The notes under the pieces: model-generated | Told to the model about the DNA's origin: nothing | Databases searched by the model: none | The model's input: the letters and a program-made list of their open reading frames with translations, nothing else | Translations under genes and position numbers: made by a program | Shown here: positions 54,319 to 60,479 of the stretch, piece by piece | How the letters are laid out: every line of letters starts with the position of its first letter | Numbering within the stretch: the first letter of the stretch is position 1 | Assembly: GCA_016617855.1 (NCBI GenBank) | Contig: JAECUM010012890.1 | Coordinates: 44,033-108,032 of the forward strand | Direction of reading: 5' to 3' | DNA length: 64,000 nucleotides | Source: Megalonaias nervosa | Lineage: Eukaryota > Mollusca > Bivalvia > Unionida > Unionidae

Positions 54319-57300
54319 TTTTTTATAAAAGGTATCTCAATTAGTACAATACTACTGTCCCTTTGAGGCCTTCTGCATAAAATGTGGAAAAATTATATAC
54401 AAATATTCACAATATAATTTAAAGTGTCTGTTTATTATAACAACAATCAGATGTTAAATGTATAAGAAAATCACTTTTCTTTAAATTTCTTCTGATTATC
54501 GCCATTTTGAGGAATACTGTTCCATAGGAAAACATTTAAATGCTGCTGAGACTTTTTGAATGTGTCTAACTTTGGCTTGGGAATTAAATAAATATTAATC
54601 CATATTCAGATGAGTTTGTTGTGAATAATTCCTAAAGATATTGTGGATCACTTCTGAAGAGACTTGTACCATAAAATACTATTTTGGTAAGCAATCCTTC
54701 TCGATAAATCCAGCCATTTCAATTATGGAAGAGACTTGCACCATAAAATACTATTTTGGTAAGCAATCCTTGTTGATAAATCCAGCCATTTCAATTATGG
54801 AAGAGGCTTGTACCATAAAATACTATTTTGGTAAGCAATCCTTCTCGATAAATCCAGCCATTTCAATTATGGAAGAGACTTGTACCATAAAATACTTTTT
54901 TGGTAAGCAATCCTTCTTGATAAATCCAGCCATTTCAATTATGGAAGAGAGGCTTGCTTTGTGCTTTAAATAATTTTTCAAGTATAATTCTTGCTGCTCA
55001 TTTTTGTTCTTTTGAAAGTCTGTTAATATTGTTGAATCACCTTGAAAAATTAATCACACTTGAATGCTATTCTGAAAAGTGAAATAATAATGTTTTGCAT
55101 TTTATATATATATAGTAAAATCTGAGTTCAAAGAAATATTGCTGCTGTTCACAAACTTGCCATTAATCTTTAATACAGATGGCATAAAACATTTTCTTTT
55201 GAGGCAGTGATGTGTAACAACTTTTGTACTTGAACGTATATATAGTATCTCTTTGATTTACCTGTAATTTTTAATGAATTGGGTTGTTCCACTTTTTAAA
55301 CTTTACTCATGCGAATTAGCAAATAGGCCCCCTCACCCACAGCGGTCTTCAAAGGACTTTACACATCACCCTAGCCTGCACAAAGTAGATCCTTGCATAT
55401 TATAAATTTCAAATTATTGGAATTTAATTATTGTGATTGATCTCATACAAGGTTTAGAATCAACTAAAGAAATTGCATTATCTGAAAAATTACAATTAAG
55501 ATTTACCATGTCATGTAAGGTTTTCTTTCTTTATTGATTGACAGACTCAGTGATATTTATGTAGATTTTTATGGACATTATGTTGCTAAGGTATTTGGCA
55601 TGGTGGATAGTTTTGTTTCCTGTGTAAATTTGTTTGTGTTTTAATATGCTTGCATTTTTCATGGACTGAAATAAATCTGACAAAATTAGGCAGATATGAT
55701 CAGTTTTCATTACTATACATGTGAAGAGGGATTACTTTGCTATGTGATCAGTTTCATTACTGTACATGTAAAGTGGAATTACTTTGCTATGTAACTTGAG
55801 GGGTGGCCTGATATTGTATATGTGGATTTAGTTGTTGGGCTTGGCTTTTTTTTCATTTTTATGTTTGTTTTCAGACACCGAATGAATTTTTGTTTATCAT
55901 TTTGGCCAGCAAAAAAGATTACAAAAGTATGATAATTCAAACAATGTCATTTCAGTACAAAAATGGTCGTAAAAGGTAAAATATGGTACTTAACGCAATA
56001 CATCATTTCTGTACAAAAATGGTCATAACATTTAGGTGCTTAATTGATTCCACACTACATGTCTTTAGATGACCCTTGCAATCTATGTATGTTTAATGTA
56101 CCATATTTATCAGAACCCTCCAAACCATCAGTGTACTCAGTACTTTATTCCTATTTAATGTACCATATTAATAGAACTCACCAAACCATCAGTGTACTCA
56201 GTACTTTATTCCTATTTAATGTACCATATTAATAGAACTCACCAAACCATCAGTGTACTCAGTACTTTATTCCTATTTAATGTACCATATTAATAGAACT
56301 CTCCAAACCACTCAATACTTTATTCCTATATAATATAATGTACCACATTAACAGAACTCTCCAAGCCATCAATGTACTCAATACTTTATTCCTATTTAAT
56401 GTACCATATTAACAGAACTCTGAGCCATCAGTGTTGGCAATAGTTTATTTCTATTGCATGTACTAAATTATCAGAACCCTCCAAGTCATCAGAATACTCA
56501 TTACTTTGTTTTATTCATTTCCATTTCAGTTACCAGGTGACCATGAACTCTTCTTTTTCCCTTATCTGGGCTTTTCAGAATTCTGCCTGGATGTTTACAG
56601 GCAAAGACAGCGAGACAAACCTCAATGGTGTGGCTAAAATCTACTCCATTAAAGTAACCAACACAATGAATGGAGGGGCAGAGAAATGTCAGACCTGTCC
56701 TGAAGGCACCACTCAGGATGGGTATGTCAAACCACTGTTCTCAAAATGGTGTTTATCATATTTATGATGAAAAAAACAAAGAGTTGCAATTCTCTAGTGA
56801 GCTGCAAAGGTTTTGATAGCTAGCAATATTAACTGGATATATGACACAGTTTCTGTCAGCAGGAAATAAACAGTTTCTGTCAGCAGGAAATAAACAGTTT
56901 CTGTCAGCAGGAAATAAATAGCTTGTCTCACATTTACACATGTTTAATTGTGGCTTTTGGTTATAATAAAAAGTAACTCAAAATAGTGTTTTCATTTGCA
57001 ATAAATTCAGTCATTTTCCTATGATTCAGTTTTCATAGTTTTGTGTAAAATGATATTTTTGTTATTGCGTACAGTAAAAGCCATCTTGAGAGACCACCTG
57101 CAGTCAGCAAGAAGTGGTCTATTAAGACAGTTGATCTGTGTAGTAGGGACAGGTTTGAAGACCGAAATTGAACTTGGTTTAAAAAGTAAAAATACCCAAA
57201 TGTCTGTGCATGTATTTTATTCTTTATTCATAGTTCATGTATCTCAAAATAATTAACTCGCCACTACAAATAGAGATAATCTTTTGTAATCCCCAACCAT

Positions 57301-57699
57301 CATTGTTTGCACATAAAAGCATATACACCTTTACACCCTTACTGAATGTCAACCATTCTTTCTTCCTTGGTCCTAGTTTCCTAGTTTTGAGTGGATTTCA
57401 TGGCACCTACCCCAATGGAGATAAATTTGGACATGAACATTCTTGGTTAAGATTTTGTATTTAGCTCAGGTTGTTTTCACTGTGATTTTCTTAAAATCAT
57501 GACTTTGGCAAAATTTTGAGGTTCAAGTTTATTTCTCTTGCTCTCTTCATAATAGAATTATAAAACCATATGATTGCATGTATCTCTTACCACACCCTTA
57601 CCACAAAGAAAGGTCACTGTGATCTATATTTCACATTTTTTTAAAAGTATTTGCATATAGCTAATGACCTCATCACCCTGTGTGTGTATATTGTGTGTA

Positions 57700-57776
<77 letters not shown>

Positions 57777-58972
57777 TGTTGTACCATGTTTCATGACATC
57801 TCATGAAGGAAAGCATTTTGATGAGGACTACACCCTCATCACATGAGTCGTTCACAGTGACCTATATTTTATGCTTCACTGACTTGGATAAAATTTTGTG
57901 TTTTATGTTAAAGTGACCTATATTTTATGCTTCACTGACTTGGATAAAATTTATTTGTTTATTTCTCAAACTCTGTTTATGTTACATCATCAAACTTAAC
58001 ACTTGCATGCATCTCTATTAGTTCCACACTCATGCTACAAAGAAGGTCACAGTGACCAACATTTCACAGATTACTGGTTTGTATTAACTTTTTCTCCAGT
58101 TCTGTGTAAGCTAGTGTTGTCAAACTGGAAGATTGTATGCATTTCTGTTAAAGCTTGGTACCACAAAATATTACCACTGTATACCACAATTAAATTAAGA
58201 GTCCATCAATTCAGACAGAAAATAAGTAGGATGATTCAGTCTTACCAAGGAACACATATACTTAAAATACACACAAAATCTAGTAAGTAACTGAAACATG
58301 ACGTGTTCTTGTATTTATTTTTGTTTATTTTCTTTTTAAACTGAATTTATTCTGCAAGTTGAATTTGGCCCAAATATGTTTCACAACATTCCATTAGCCA
58401 CCATTTTGGCAGACATGACGTGTAAAACATGATTAAAGAATCATAAATATAATTTACAATCACCATTAAAATTAAAATAGGTAAAATCAACATGATGCAA
58501 AGTTTGTGGGTTAGTTTATATAGGATGTGTTCATAAAATCTCACAGAAACCTGCTTAGTGAAATGGTCAGCTGTTAAGGTTTATAAGCCATGTGTGTATT
58601 ATCAGGCCTACTTCAGCCATTTATTTTGCCCTTTGGGGAGATGCACATTATGAAGCTAAGCTAATGATGGTTAAAGTAAACATTCTGTTAACGAAACTTG
58701 TAGAGTTGTGCAGTGTTGATTAATAGCTAATATTATGTATTTTCTTTTTCTAGTTGTATCCCATGTCCAGAAGGCCATTATATTGATCCTGATATTATGA
58801 AGTGCTTAAACTGTCCACCCAACACAGTTGTGTACAGCAGGAGCTCATACGGGGTTAGTTCTTGTAAGCCTTGTGGACCTGGGCTTACTGCTTCCATGGG
58901 TAGCACATGTATTTCAGACTGTGCTTTCAGAGACTCCCAGGGCAGGAACTATGACTTCAAAAACCTTACCAG
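22704..58972 (+). CDS. ELAPOR: ELAPOR1/2-like transmembrane protein gene, 10 internal exons, partial at both ends
   Basis: Spliced gene: join(22704-22854, 27959-28045, 37634-37748, 38459-38608, 41880-41968, 43188-43470, 45675-45895, 52084-52151, 56530-56721, 58754-58972), 1575 nt, about 525 residues. Every exon aligns in order with human ELAPOR1/ELAPOR2 (KIAA1324 and its paralogue) as I know that family. Diagnostic matches include SSEWKPYGSYIG, NDQCQ, GVAFTSEC, YKWIEPRIC, GAVKLP and KIYSIKVTN. Phases agree at all nine junctions. Family knowledge: ELAPOR proteins are single-pass type I membrane proteins of the Golgi/endosome-lysosome route, linked to autophagy and stress survival (ELAPOR1) and to BMP signalling (ELAPOR2). 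They carry cysteine-rich repeats and a mannose-6-phosphate-receptor-homology (MRH) region. The signal peptide exon, first cysteine module, remaining MRH part, membrane helix and tail are absent here. Whether this is ELAPOR1 or ELAPOR2 cannot be said; many invertebrates are expected to have a single pre-duplication gene. Confidence 0.93.
23111..23272. repeat. 35-bp minisatellite, five copies
   Basis: Unit GACAGAAAGCATCATGGCAT followed by GAAATGGCCAGTTTT, with the last copy diverged. A related GGCATGGAATGGCCAATTTTGA recurs at about 23753. Confidence 0.85.
23290..24838. other. Intronic sequence, no exon
   Basis: Contains weakly repeated blocks (AACAGAAAGTA, TGGCCATTGTTA-type) but no recognised element or coding exon. 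Confidence 0.4.
24839..24886. repeat. (AT)n-(AG)n microsatellite
   Basis: A short AT run passes directly into about 17 AG units. Confidence 0.95.
25409..27643. mobile_element. Tigger/pogo-like DNA element with TA target duplication, carrying a nested SINE
   Basis: The left end CAGTGTGACCCCACTATA and the inverted right end CAGTGTAACCCCGCTATA match at 16 of 18 positions. TA flanks both sides (25407-25408, 27644-27645). Ends of this type and TA targets are typical of the Tc1/mariner superfamily (pogo/Tigger branch). The interior shows no intact transposase. A local duplicate of the flank at about 27680-27730 preserves the unoccupied site. A SINE sits at 26546-26747. Confidence 0.75.
26546..26747 (+). 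mobile_element. tRNA-derived SINE, family A, 5'-truncated, with (AAC)n tail
   Basis: A perfect 13-bp target duplication AGCAAATGAGTAA lies at 26533-26545 and 26748-26760. The body begins near a pol III B-box (GAGTTCGAGTCC), continues with GGGATTTTCCAGGGTTCTTC and TGTATAGCCTATC, and ends GGCATTAAACCCTG plus (AAC)n. Two more copies are at 46234-46479 (inverted) and about 49461-49828. Confidence 0.88.
27667..27730. repeat. Duplicate of the Tigger flank holding the empty target site
   Basis: GTTGAACATACCCATATTAA followed by TTTCTACAGTACTTCCTTAC reproduces the left flank (25378-25408) joined directly to the right flank (27644 onward), without the element. Confidence 0.85.
27959..28045 (+). CDS. 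ELAPOR: ELAPOR-like exon b, source of the adjoining minisatellite
   Basis: Exon of 87 nt (29 codons, phase 0 to 0) between a gctttcag acceptor and an ACA|gtaagt donor. It begins AQNDQCQATDEENGKW and ends SGSEGGKWETVT, equivalent to vertebrate VQNDQCQ followed by the RWMKTTEKGWEFHS segment. Its last roughly 36 bases plus the donor are the template for about 19 tandem copies that fill the first 930 bases of the next intron. Only the first donor keeps the reading frame to the next exon without a stop. Confidence 0.9.
28046..28975 (+). repeat. Exon-derived minisatellite carrying repeated splice donors
   Basis: About 19 units of 53-54 bp, or 43-44 bp where TGGGAGACTGT is lost; one is 38 bp. The full unit is GTAAGTTGTTGGGGAGGGTC, then TGGTTCTGAAGACGGCAAAT, then GGGAGACTGTAACA. 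The second half is the 3' end of exon b (SGSEGGKWETVT). I count 15 GTAAGT sites, including the exon's own, and 2 GTAGGT. Many are preceded by the same AACA as the real donor. Read-through from the exon meets a stop in the third unit, and most downstream donors shift the frame. Confidence 0.95.
29085..29905. repeat. Dispersed repeat family R1 (about 150-bp related blocks)
   Basis: Divergent recurring blocks: CTAGTTGGTCC, AATGAAAATGGTGC, ATCCAGTATGGCCGC-like, TCTTGAAAATCTTGTTATTG and TTTTCACCAGAAGACTTC. The same ordered blocks recur at 31085-31505, 34471-35560, 43895-44335 and 60960-62590. Confidence 0.7.
30181..30465. repeat. About 45-bp minisatellite, six copies
   Basis: Unit contains GTTGATATTGATGGAATCAG, TAAAGGAGCTCC and TTTTTCA; copies drift towards GGGAGCTCTTCAGCTGTTTC. 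Confidence 0.88.
30650..30732. repeat. Two-copy duplication, about 41 bp
   Basis: CAAGTGCCTTGGCCTGTGGC is present twice with its flanks. Confidence 0.85.
31085..31505. repeat. Dispersed repeat family R1 copy, interrupted by a hAT element
   Basis: The sequence up to GAATAGGTCATATTG continues at 34471 with CCATGGGTTTCACTAGAAGA, as in uninterrupted copies of this family (GTCATATTGACATGGGGTTT). Confidence 0.7.
31510..34470 (+). mobile_element. hAT-like element with nested LINE, 5-bp target duplication
   Basis: The ends are CAGGGTCTGCATGG and, inverted, CAGGGTACATGCAG. TATTG flanks both sides (31505-31509, 34471-34475). Near the right end (about 34047-34133) the + strand reads SELWKIVYNNHKEQFPSLLQ then LAKLAVYMP, as in the C-terminal region of hAT transposases. 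Further broken coding (ITGAGKVLMEIPVSDFELKK) lies at about 33570. A 1.5-kb LINE fragment interrupts it. Confidence 0.7.
31695..33235 (+). mobile_element. Non-LTR retrotransposon (LINE) reverse transcriptase fragment, broken
   Basis: + strand reading in several frames: GNLTGVDNIPAKLIQAKGEK at about 31735, HVFIDFKKAFNRVWHAALW at about 32093 (RT block with F-D-KAF), LRFADDIDGL at about 32400 (FADD catalytic box), then KYLGSIITDEGS-type sequence and a C-terminal QWYSHISRSS / RGRQKKKW segment to about 33080. Stops and frameshifts are frequent; the 5' endonuclease part is missing. Flanks GAGATTGAAAGTAG and GAGAATTTGAAGTAG may be a decayed target duplication. The clade is not assigned. Confidence 0.85.
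34471..35560. repeat. Dispersed repeat family R1
   Basis: At least five divergent units with TCTTGAAAATCTTGTTATTG-like, CACCAGAAGACTTC and AATATGGCCGCCACAG-like blocks. Confidence 0.7.
35880..37016. repeat. 54-bp minisatellite, 21 copies
   Basis: Unit AGGAACCCTTGTCACACACA then GAGCTAAGGGATGTATGAAG then CTTACTGCCTCTAT. Because 54 is a multiple of three and the unit lacks stops in some frames, long frames run through on both strands (356 codons on the minus strand); they are not genes. Each junction reads TGCCTCTATAG|G, which resembles a splice acceptor. Confidence 0.95.
37634..37748 (+). CDS. ELAPOR: ELAPOR-like exon c
   Basis: Exon of 115 nt, phase 0 to phase 1, between tgatttcag and TCAG|gttggt. 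It begins MDLKSGLNILSWKAFSVEID and ends LIKKIEISG (final G split). It corresponds to vertebrate [20 protein letters not shown] and VLVRNIAITG. The first codon happens to be ATG, but the match to the internal VEL of the family and the upstream acceptor show it is not the start codon. Confidence 0.9.
38112..38349 (+). pseudogene. Decayed tandem copy of ELAPOR-like exon d
   Basis: A 238-bp unit starting ATAAATTATAAACCAGAC is repeated directly at 38350. It contains intron flank and an exon-d-like segment (38220 to about 38310) reading VDFTSECSKCKNGTYSSA before the frame is lost. The acceptor AG of the real exon (acttacagGAG) is changed to ttacaaGAG, moving the AG one base downstream and out of frame. 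Two further net base losses break the cysteine repeat. It is therefore a dead exon, or at best a frame-shifting one. Confidence 0.88.
38459..38608 (+). CDS. ELAPOR: ELAPOR-like exon d (cysteine-rich GCC2/GCC3-type repeats)
   Basis: Exon of 150 nt, phase 1 to phase 1, between acttacag and TTTTCTG|gtgagt. It encodes VAFTSECSRCKNGTYSSSGS followed by two more CxxC pairs, six cysteines in all, with an N-glycosylation sequon (NGT). It matches vertebrate VAYTSECFPCKPGTY onward. A broken copy of this exon and its upstream intron flank lies directly in front, at 38112-38349. Confidence 0.92.
38940..41570. repeat. About 56-bp minisatellite, roughly 40 copies, interrupted by a SINE
   Basis: Unit CTGATCTAATAATGAATACC then AGGCACCTAAAGGTTTTGTA then CCATGTCTTGACTCAA. 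Copies drift strongly after about 40900. A SINE is inserted at 39643-39966. Confidence 0.95.
39643..39966 (+). mobile_element. tRNA-derived SINE, family B, full-length
   Basis: A perfect 13-bp target duplication ACCAAGTCCTGAT lies at 39630-39642 and 39967-39979, the target being a unit of the surrounding minisatellite. The head GCTCCGGTGGCCTAGTGGTT contains a pol III A-box, and GTGGGTTCAATCCCCGG a B-box. The tail is CA-rich. This is a SINE head, not a functional tRNA gene. A related 5'-truncated copy lies at 45963-46221. Confidence 0.9.
41880..41968 (+). CDS. ELAPOR: ELAPOR-like exon e, spliced with a GC donor
   Basis: Exon of 89 nt, phase 1 to phase 0. It encodes LGASVCQKKPPCTEKDYFMV and then QTPCDENEK. 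This matches vertebrate VRPACTDKDYFYTHTACD. It ends GAAAAG|gcaagt, which is a standard donor context with GC in place of GT. Using the GT four bases further on would give TAG at the junction with the next exon, so the GC donor is the one that preserves the protein. Confidence 0.88.
41969..43187 (+). other. GC-AG intron of the ELAPOR-like gene
   Basis: Donor AAG|GCAAGT and acceptor ttatctacag. Inside is a dispersed-repeat copy (42680-42970, shared with 22100-22520) and a two-copy duplication of GGCAGATTATGTTTTA-type sequence at about 43060-43140. Confidence 0.82.
42680..42970. repeat. Dispersed repeat copy (pairs with 22100-22520)
   Basis: The ordered blocks ACATCAGCAC, GGAAATTAATTATTTGCTGA and TTTTACTAAACTTTT match the earlier copy. 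Confidence 0.5.
43188..43470 (+). CDS. ELAPOR: ELAPOR-like exon f (conserved YKW motif plus cysteine-rich repeat)
   Basis: Exon of 283 nt, phase 0 to phase 1, between tttatctacag and CTGCAAG|gtaagt. It encodes TRVVYKWIEPRICRTDIQGA, then VKLPQDGESSACPPCSPGMY, then two further CxxC units, and ends with a YEYNYKSFSTLLPDMTSEC segment. The vertebrate counterpart is [20 protein letters not shown] and EYKWWNTLPTNMET. It has an N-glycosylation sequon (NRT). This is the longest exon in the window and the clearest family match. Confidence 0.95.
43895..44335. repeat. Dispersed repeat family R1
   Basis: AGTATGGCTGCC, CTTGAAAATCTTTTATTATT, TTGTGATGTCTAGATGG and similar blocks; strongly diverged. Confidence 0.6.
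44380..45450. repeat. 33-bp minisatellite, about 30 copies
   Basis: Unit GGACCTGTAGACCCATAACT then GTCATCACATAAT. Units differ by small length changes and alternate between CATAACTGTCATC and CTAAAGCTGTAAGC types. The 33-bp period gives spurious Met/Thr/Gly-rich frames on the minus strand. Confidence 0.93.
45675..45895 (+). CDS. ELAPOR: ELAPOR-like exon g
   Basis: Exon of 221 nt, phase 1 to phase 0, between tatttccag and ATTGTG|gtaaga. It encodes a SGWLPFGDHLRSHFGRNENA segment, then HLKIPGFRTASGP, and ISFEFETSGTDSCQLLFIV. The vertebrate match is GWEVAGDHIYTAAGASDND, VPGFRPP and ITFVFETLCSVNCELYFMV. The preceding intron (43471-45674) is partly filled by a 33-bp minisatellite. Confidence 0.93.
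45963..46221 (+). mobile_element. SINE family B copy, 5'-truncated
   Basis: Matches 39680-39966: TGCCAAAGAC, GTACTAGCAGCTGCCTTGCT, AGCATTAAGAGG, CAGGATAATGTGGCTGGGTG and ATGCCCCAGTACTAGACAT. It ends at CACACACAGACAC, immediately before a family A insertion. Confidence 0.85.
46234..46479 (-). mobile_element. SINE family A copy, inverted
   Basis: Flanked by TTTTACAATAT (46223-46233) and TTTTGCAATAT (46480-46490), ten of eleven alike. Contains the reverse complement of the family A body (GATAGGCCATATATGGTGGC, GAACCTGGGAAAACCCCGG) and an inverted B-box at about 46400. It ends at the full tRNA-like head. Confidence 0.85.
46500..47700. other. Intronic sequence, no exon
   Basis: A short (AT)n tract lies just before this stretch (about 46487-46500). 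No recognised coding or element ends. Confidence 0.45.
47700..51330 (+). mobile_element. Probable tyrosine-recombinase (DIRS-like) retroelement debris, broken by a SINE
   Basis: Two diverged + strand stretches, CLAENAGSDHAWELVCGIAE (about 47744) and CLAEKAGNDHVWDLVSCITK (about 48808), are copies of one coding segment. At 50580-51300 broken frames read IKSLLGLDMAQLIQVQATST then, after a shift, ASACRVSELYALSMDLSYM. RVSEL is the first catalytic-arginine motif of tyrosine recombinases. The layout suggests a DIRS-type element, but no terminal repeats or reverse transcriptase were identified. The assignment is tentative. Confidence 0.4.
49461..49828 (+). mobile_element. SINE family A copy with full tRNA-like head
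   Basis: The head GTTGACCTTGTGGTCTAAAG (A-box region) and GGGTTCGAGTCTCAGCC (B-box) are followed by an extra roughly 100 bases. Then comes the family A body: TGTGGGTCAGCATTTCTTC, CCAGGATCTTCCTCCA, CATGTATAGCCTATC, AAAAATGGCATTAAAGCC. No clear target duplication. Confidence 0.8.
51340..51365. repeat. (TA)n-(GA)n tract
   Basis: TATATATA followed by AGAGAGAGAGAGAGAG, like the tract at 24839. Confidence 0.85.
51666..51912. repeat. 41-bp minisatellite, about 5.5 copies
   Basis: Unit AAACCATTTACCATACTATG then CTGGTGACATAGTATTCCATT, almost identical in the middle copies, which implies recent amplification. Confidence 0.95.
52084..52151 (+). CDS. ELAPOR: ELAPOR-like exon h (68 nt)
   Basis: Short exon, phase 0 to phase 2, between gaattcag and TATGT|gtaagt. 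It encodes AKGQDSQSLKHQWTGTNKKQ then RYV. The core WTGTNKKQ aligns with vertebrate WKGSKGKQ, directly between the exons on either side, and the phase is exactly what both neighbours need. It is too short to stand alone as an open reading frame and is supported by position, phase and this motif. Confidence 0.85.
52510..54045. repeat. 39-bp minisatellite, about 18 copies, split by a MITE
   Basis: Unit ATAGCTGAATATGTTTGCAA then TAGGCATGTCATGGATGGA. One or two units lie left of the MITE (52525-52570) and about 17 to the right (53373-54040). The 39-bp period makes long stop-free frames on both strands; they are not genes. Confidence 0.95.
52571..53372. mobile_element. hAT-like MITE with CAGACCTGCCAACCC end, inserted in the 39-bp array
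   Basis: The left end is CAGACCTGCCAACCCTTACG; the right end is a decayed inverted copy (GGTGGACAAGTCTG). GGAATA repeats directly at 52565-52570 and 53373-53378. The interior is closely similar to 59186-59949 (GGGAACCAGACTAACTTTAC; GTTTGTGCAACTGTAC). Confidence 0.78.
54286..54319. repeat. (TAA)n microsatellite
   Basis: About 11 TAA units. Confidence 0.95.
54650..54951. repeat. 72-bp minisatellite, four copies
   Basis: Unit GAAGAGACTTGTACCATAAA then ATACTATTTTGGTAAGCAAT then CCTTCTCGATAAATCCAGCC and ATTTCAATTATG. Copies are over 90% alike. The in-frame 24-residue repeat has no start context or splice support. Confidence 0.93.
54960..56040. other. Intronic sequence, no exon
   Basis: AT-rich; a two-copy duplication around ATGATCAGTTTTCATTACTA occurs at about 55696-55790. 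No recognised element. Confidence 0.45.
56041..56460. repeat. 61-bp minisatellite, about six copies
   Basis: Unit TAATGTACCATATTAATAGA then ACTCACCAAACCATCAGTGT then ACTCAGTACTTTATTCCTATT; the last copies are shortened and diverged. Confidence 0.92.
56530..56721 (+). CDS. ELAPOR: ELAPOR-like exon i
   Basis: Exon of 192 nt, phase 2 to phase 2, between catttcag and GATGG|gtatgt. It encodes YQVTMNSSFSLIWAFQNSAW, then VAKIYSIKVTNTMNGGAEKC, and ends in QTCPEGTTQDG. The vertebrate match is TTSFTWAFQRT, then DVAKIYSINVTNVMNGVASY. It has one N-glycosylation sequon (NSS) and starts the second cysteine-rich stretch. A 61-bp minisatellite ends about 70 bases before its acceptor. Confidence 0.94.
56853..56925. 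repeat. 24-bp repeat, three copies
   Basis: CAGTTTCTGTCAGCAGGAAA followed by TAAA, three times in a row. Confidence 0.95.
57679..57776. repeat. (GT)n-(AT)n-(AC)n compound microsatellite
   Basis: GT, AT and AC runs in order form a near-perfect palindrome about 80 bases long, which could extrude as a hairpin. Confidence 0.95.
57856..57960. repeat. 55-bp tandem duplication
   Basis: GTGACCTATATTTTATGCTT followed by CACTGACTTGGATAAAAT, twice. Confidence 0.92.
58754..58972 (+). CDS. ELAPOR: ELAPOR-like exon j (cysteine-rich repeat, start of MRH-like domain)
   Basis: Exon of 219 nt, phase 2 to phase 2, between ctttttctag and ACCAG|gtacta. It encodes CIPCPEGHYIDPDIMKCLNC, then a GVSSCKPCGPGLTASMGSTC segment, and ends CAFRDSQGRNYDFKNLTR. 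The vertebrate match is [20 protein letters not shown] and CTFSRNTPTRTFNYNFSAL, where the MRH-like region begins. No continuation (family FTSKGLKYFHH / LSLCG segment) was found in 58973-64000, so the gene should continue past the window. Confidence 0.94.
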
Positions 58973-59110
58973 GTACTAAATAGTTTATACCACATCACAG
59001 ATTCTTTAGAAAAGTGAAACCTGTTCCTTTGATTATTGCATCCCACCATACCAGTAGTAGAGTGTTACCATCACACCTTGATTAAGCTAAGTTTAGTTTG
59101 AAGTCATTTT

Positions 59111-59210
59111 TTCAAGCATTGCAATGGGGCATCCACAGACCTGCCAACCCTTATGATTTTTTCAAGCATTGCAATGGGGCATCCACAGACCTGCCAACCC
59201 TTATGATTTT
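59111..59210. repeat. 50-bp duplication covering a MITE end
   Basis: TTCAAGCATTGCAATGGGGC, then ATCCACAGACCTGCCAACCC and TTATGATTTT, occurs twice back to back. It duplicates the flank, the target site and the left inverted repeat of the element. Confidence 0.95.
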
Positions 59211-59949
59211 GCCCAAAGTCTTGCAGAATAAAAGCAAAAACTTGAGGAAAACGATTGTTTCCAAAAACTCCAGATAATTGGTTCATCCATGTTTGATTTG
59301 AATCTGGGTTTCATATTAGAATTAGTGGAGTTGGGGAGGGAACCAGACTAACTTTACAGCAGTGCCTCAGATGCTTTAAACTGCATGTTTTTGCATGTGA
59401 AGAGTCTTTATGATTAAACTGTTGATTATAGAATATTTTTAAAATGGCATCCAGCAAGTGATGCATGTTGAAGACAAAAAGGAAATTAATCCTCTTGGAA
59501 AGTGCTAGTAATCAGCACAGAAGAATAAAAAGTAATATTCAGATTCTTGTGAATAAAAGCAGGAAGGGACACAGTTGCATTTATTGGACATCGTGTGTCA
59601 GTTTAAGTGTGTCTCTTGATGGGAGAAACGATTGCCGTCGTCATGTGAAATGGAACACAGATTCCAAGAATTAATGTCAAGTTGAGAGATAACAACAAGC
59701 CATTGAGCTGCATAGGCTTTGGAACTGAAGTTTGTGCAACTGTACAATTGGTAAATAAGGTCTACATGTACTTTACAAACCTTTCAGTTGAAAATGGTGT
59801 TTACTGTCGCATGTTTAGAATACTGGACTTTCAAATATGTTTTCCAGCAGTTTATAATATTTTGTTACACCTTGCTGAAAACTGGTCAAACATACAAAAA
59901 AAAAATCGACTGCCTTACTGAGGCTATCTCATCAGGGTTGGCAGGTCTG
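59186..59949. mobile_element. hAT-like MITE, 764 bp, CAGACCTGCCAACCCT ends
   Basis: The left end is CAGACCTGCCAACCCTTATGA; the right end, inverted, is CAGACCTGCCAACCCTGATGA. CATCCA repeats directly at 59180-59185 and 59950-59955. It is similar throughout to 52571-53372. Interior coding-like pieces (CIGFGTEVCATV) suggest it derives from a longer element. Confidence 0.85.
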
Positions 59950-60189
59950 CATCCATGTCTCATGAATATATTTCTTGGCTTTCTTTATGAGATAGAGAAG
60001 TGAAATATAGAAGTAAAAGTATGGTTTGTTGAAATAGGGATGTAAAAGTAGCAATTTATTTGATGTTTATGTGTCTATCTTATGCACACAGTTTATAATG
60101 TTAATATCAAGCATAACACTGACAAGACATTATAAGGTTCCATTGAGGAGAGATGTTCAGTCACTTTCAGTTAGATAAACAGCTGCGGT

Positions 60190-60470
60190 ATACACATTGT
60201 ACTGCAACAGGTATATGCAGTAAATACTTAACCCACATTTTTAAATGCCATGTATGCAGTAAATATTAACCCTTGTTACATGCCATATGTACAGTTAATA
60301 TTAACCCTCCTTGTTACACACCATCTGTACAGTTAATATTAACCCACCTTCTTCACTCATGTGCAGTTAATATTAACCCTCCTTGTTACACACCATATGT
60401 ACAGTTAATATTAACCCACTTTGTTACACATAATGTGTGCAGTCAGTATTGAGCCACCTTGTTGCACACC
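60190..60470. repeat. About 40-bp minisatellite, six copies
   Basis: The unit contains CAGTTAATATTAACCCACCT and TGTTACACACCATATGTA, with variable length. Confidence 0.85.
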
Positions 60471-60479
60471 ATCAGACAT

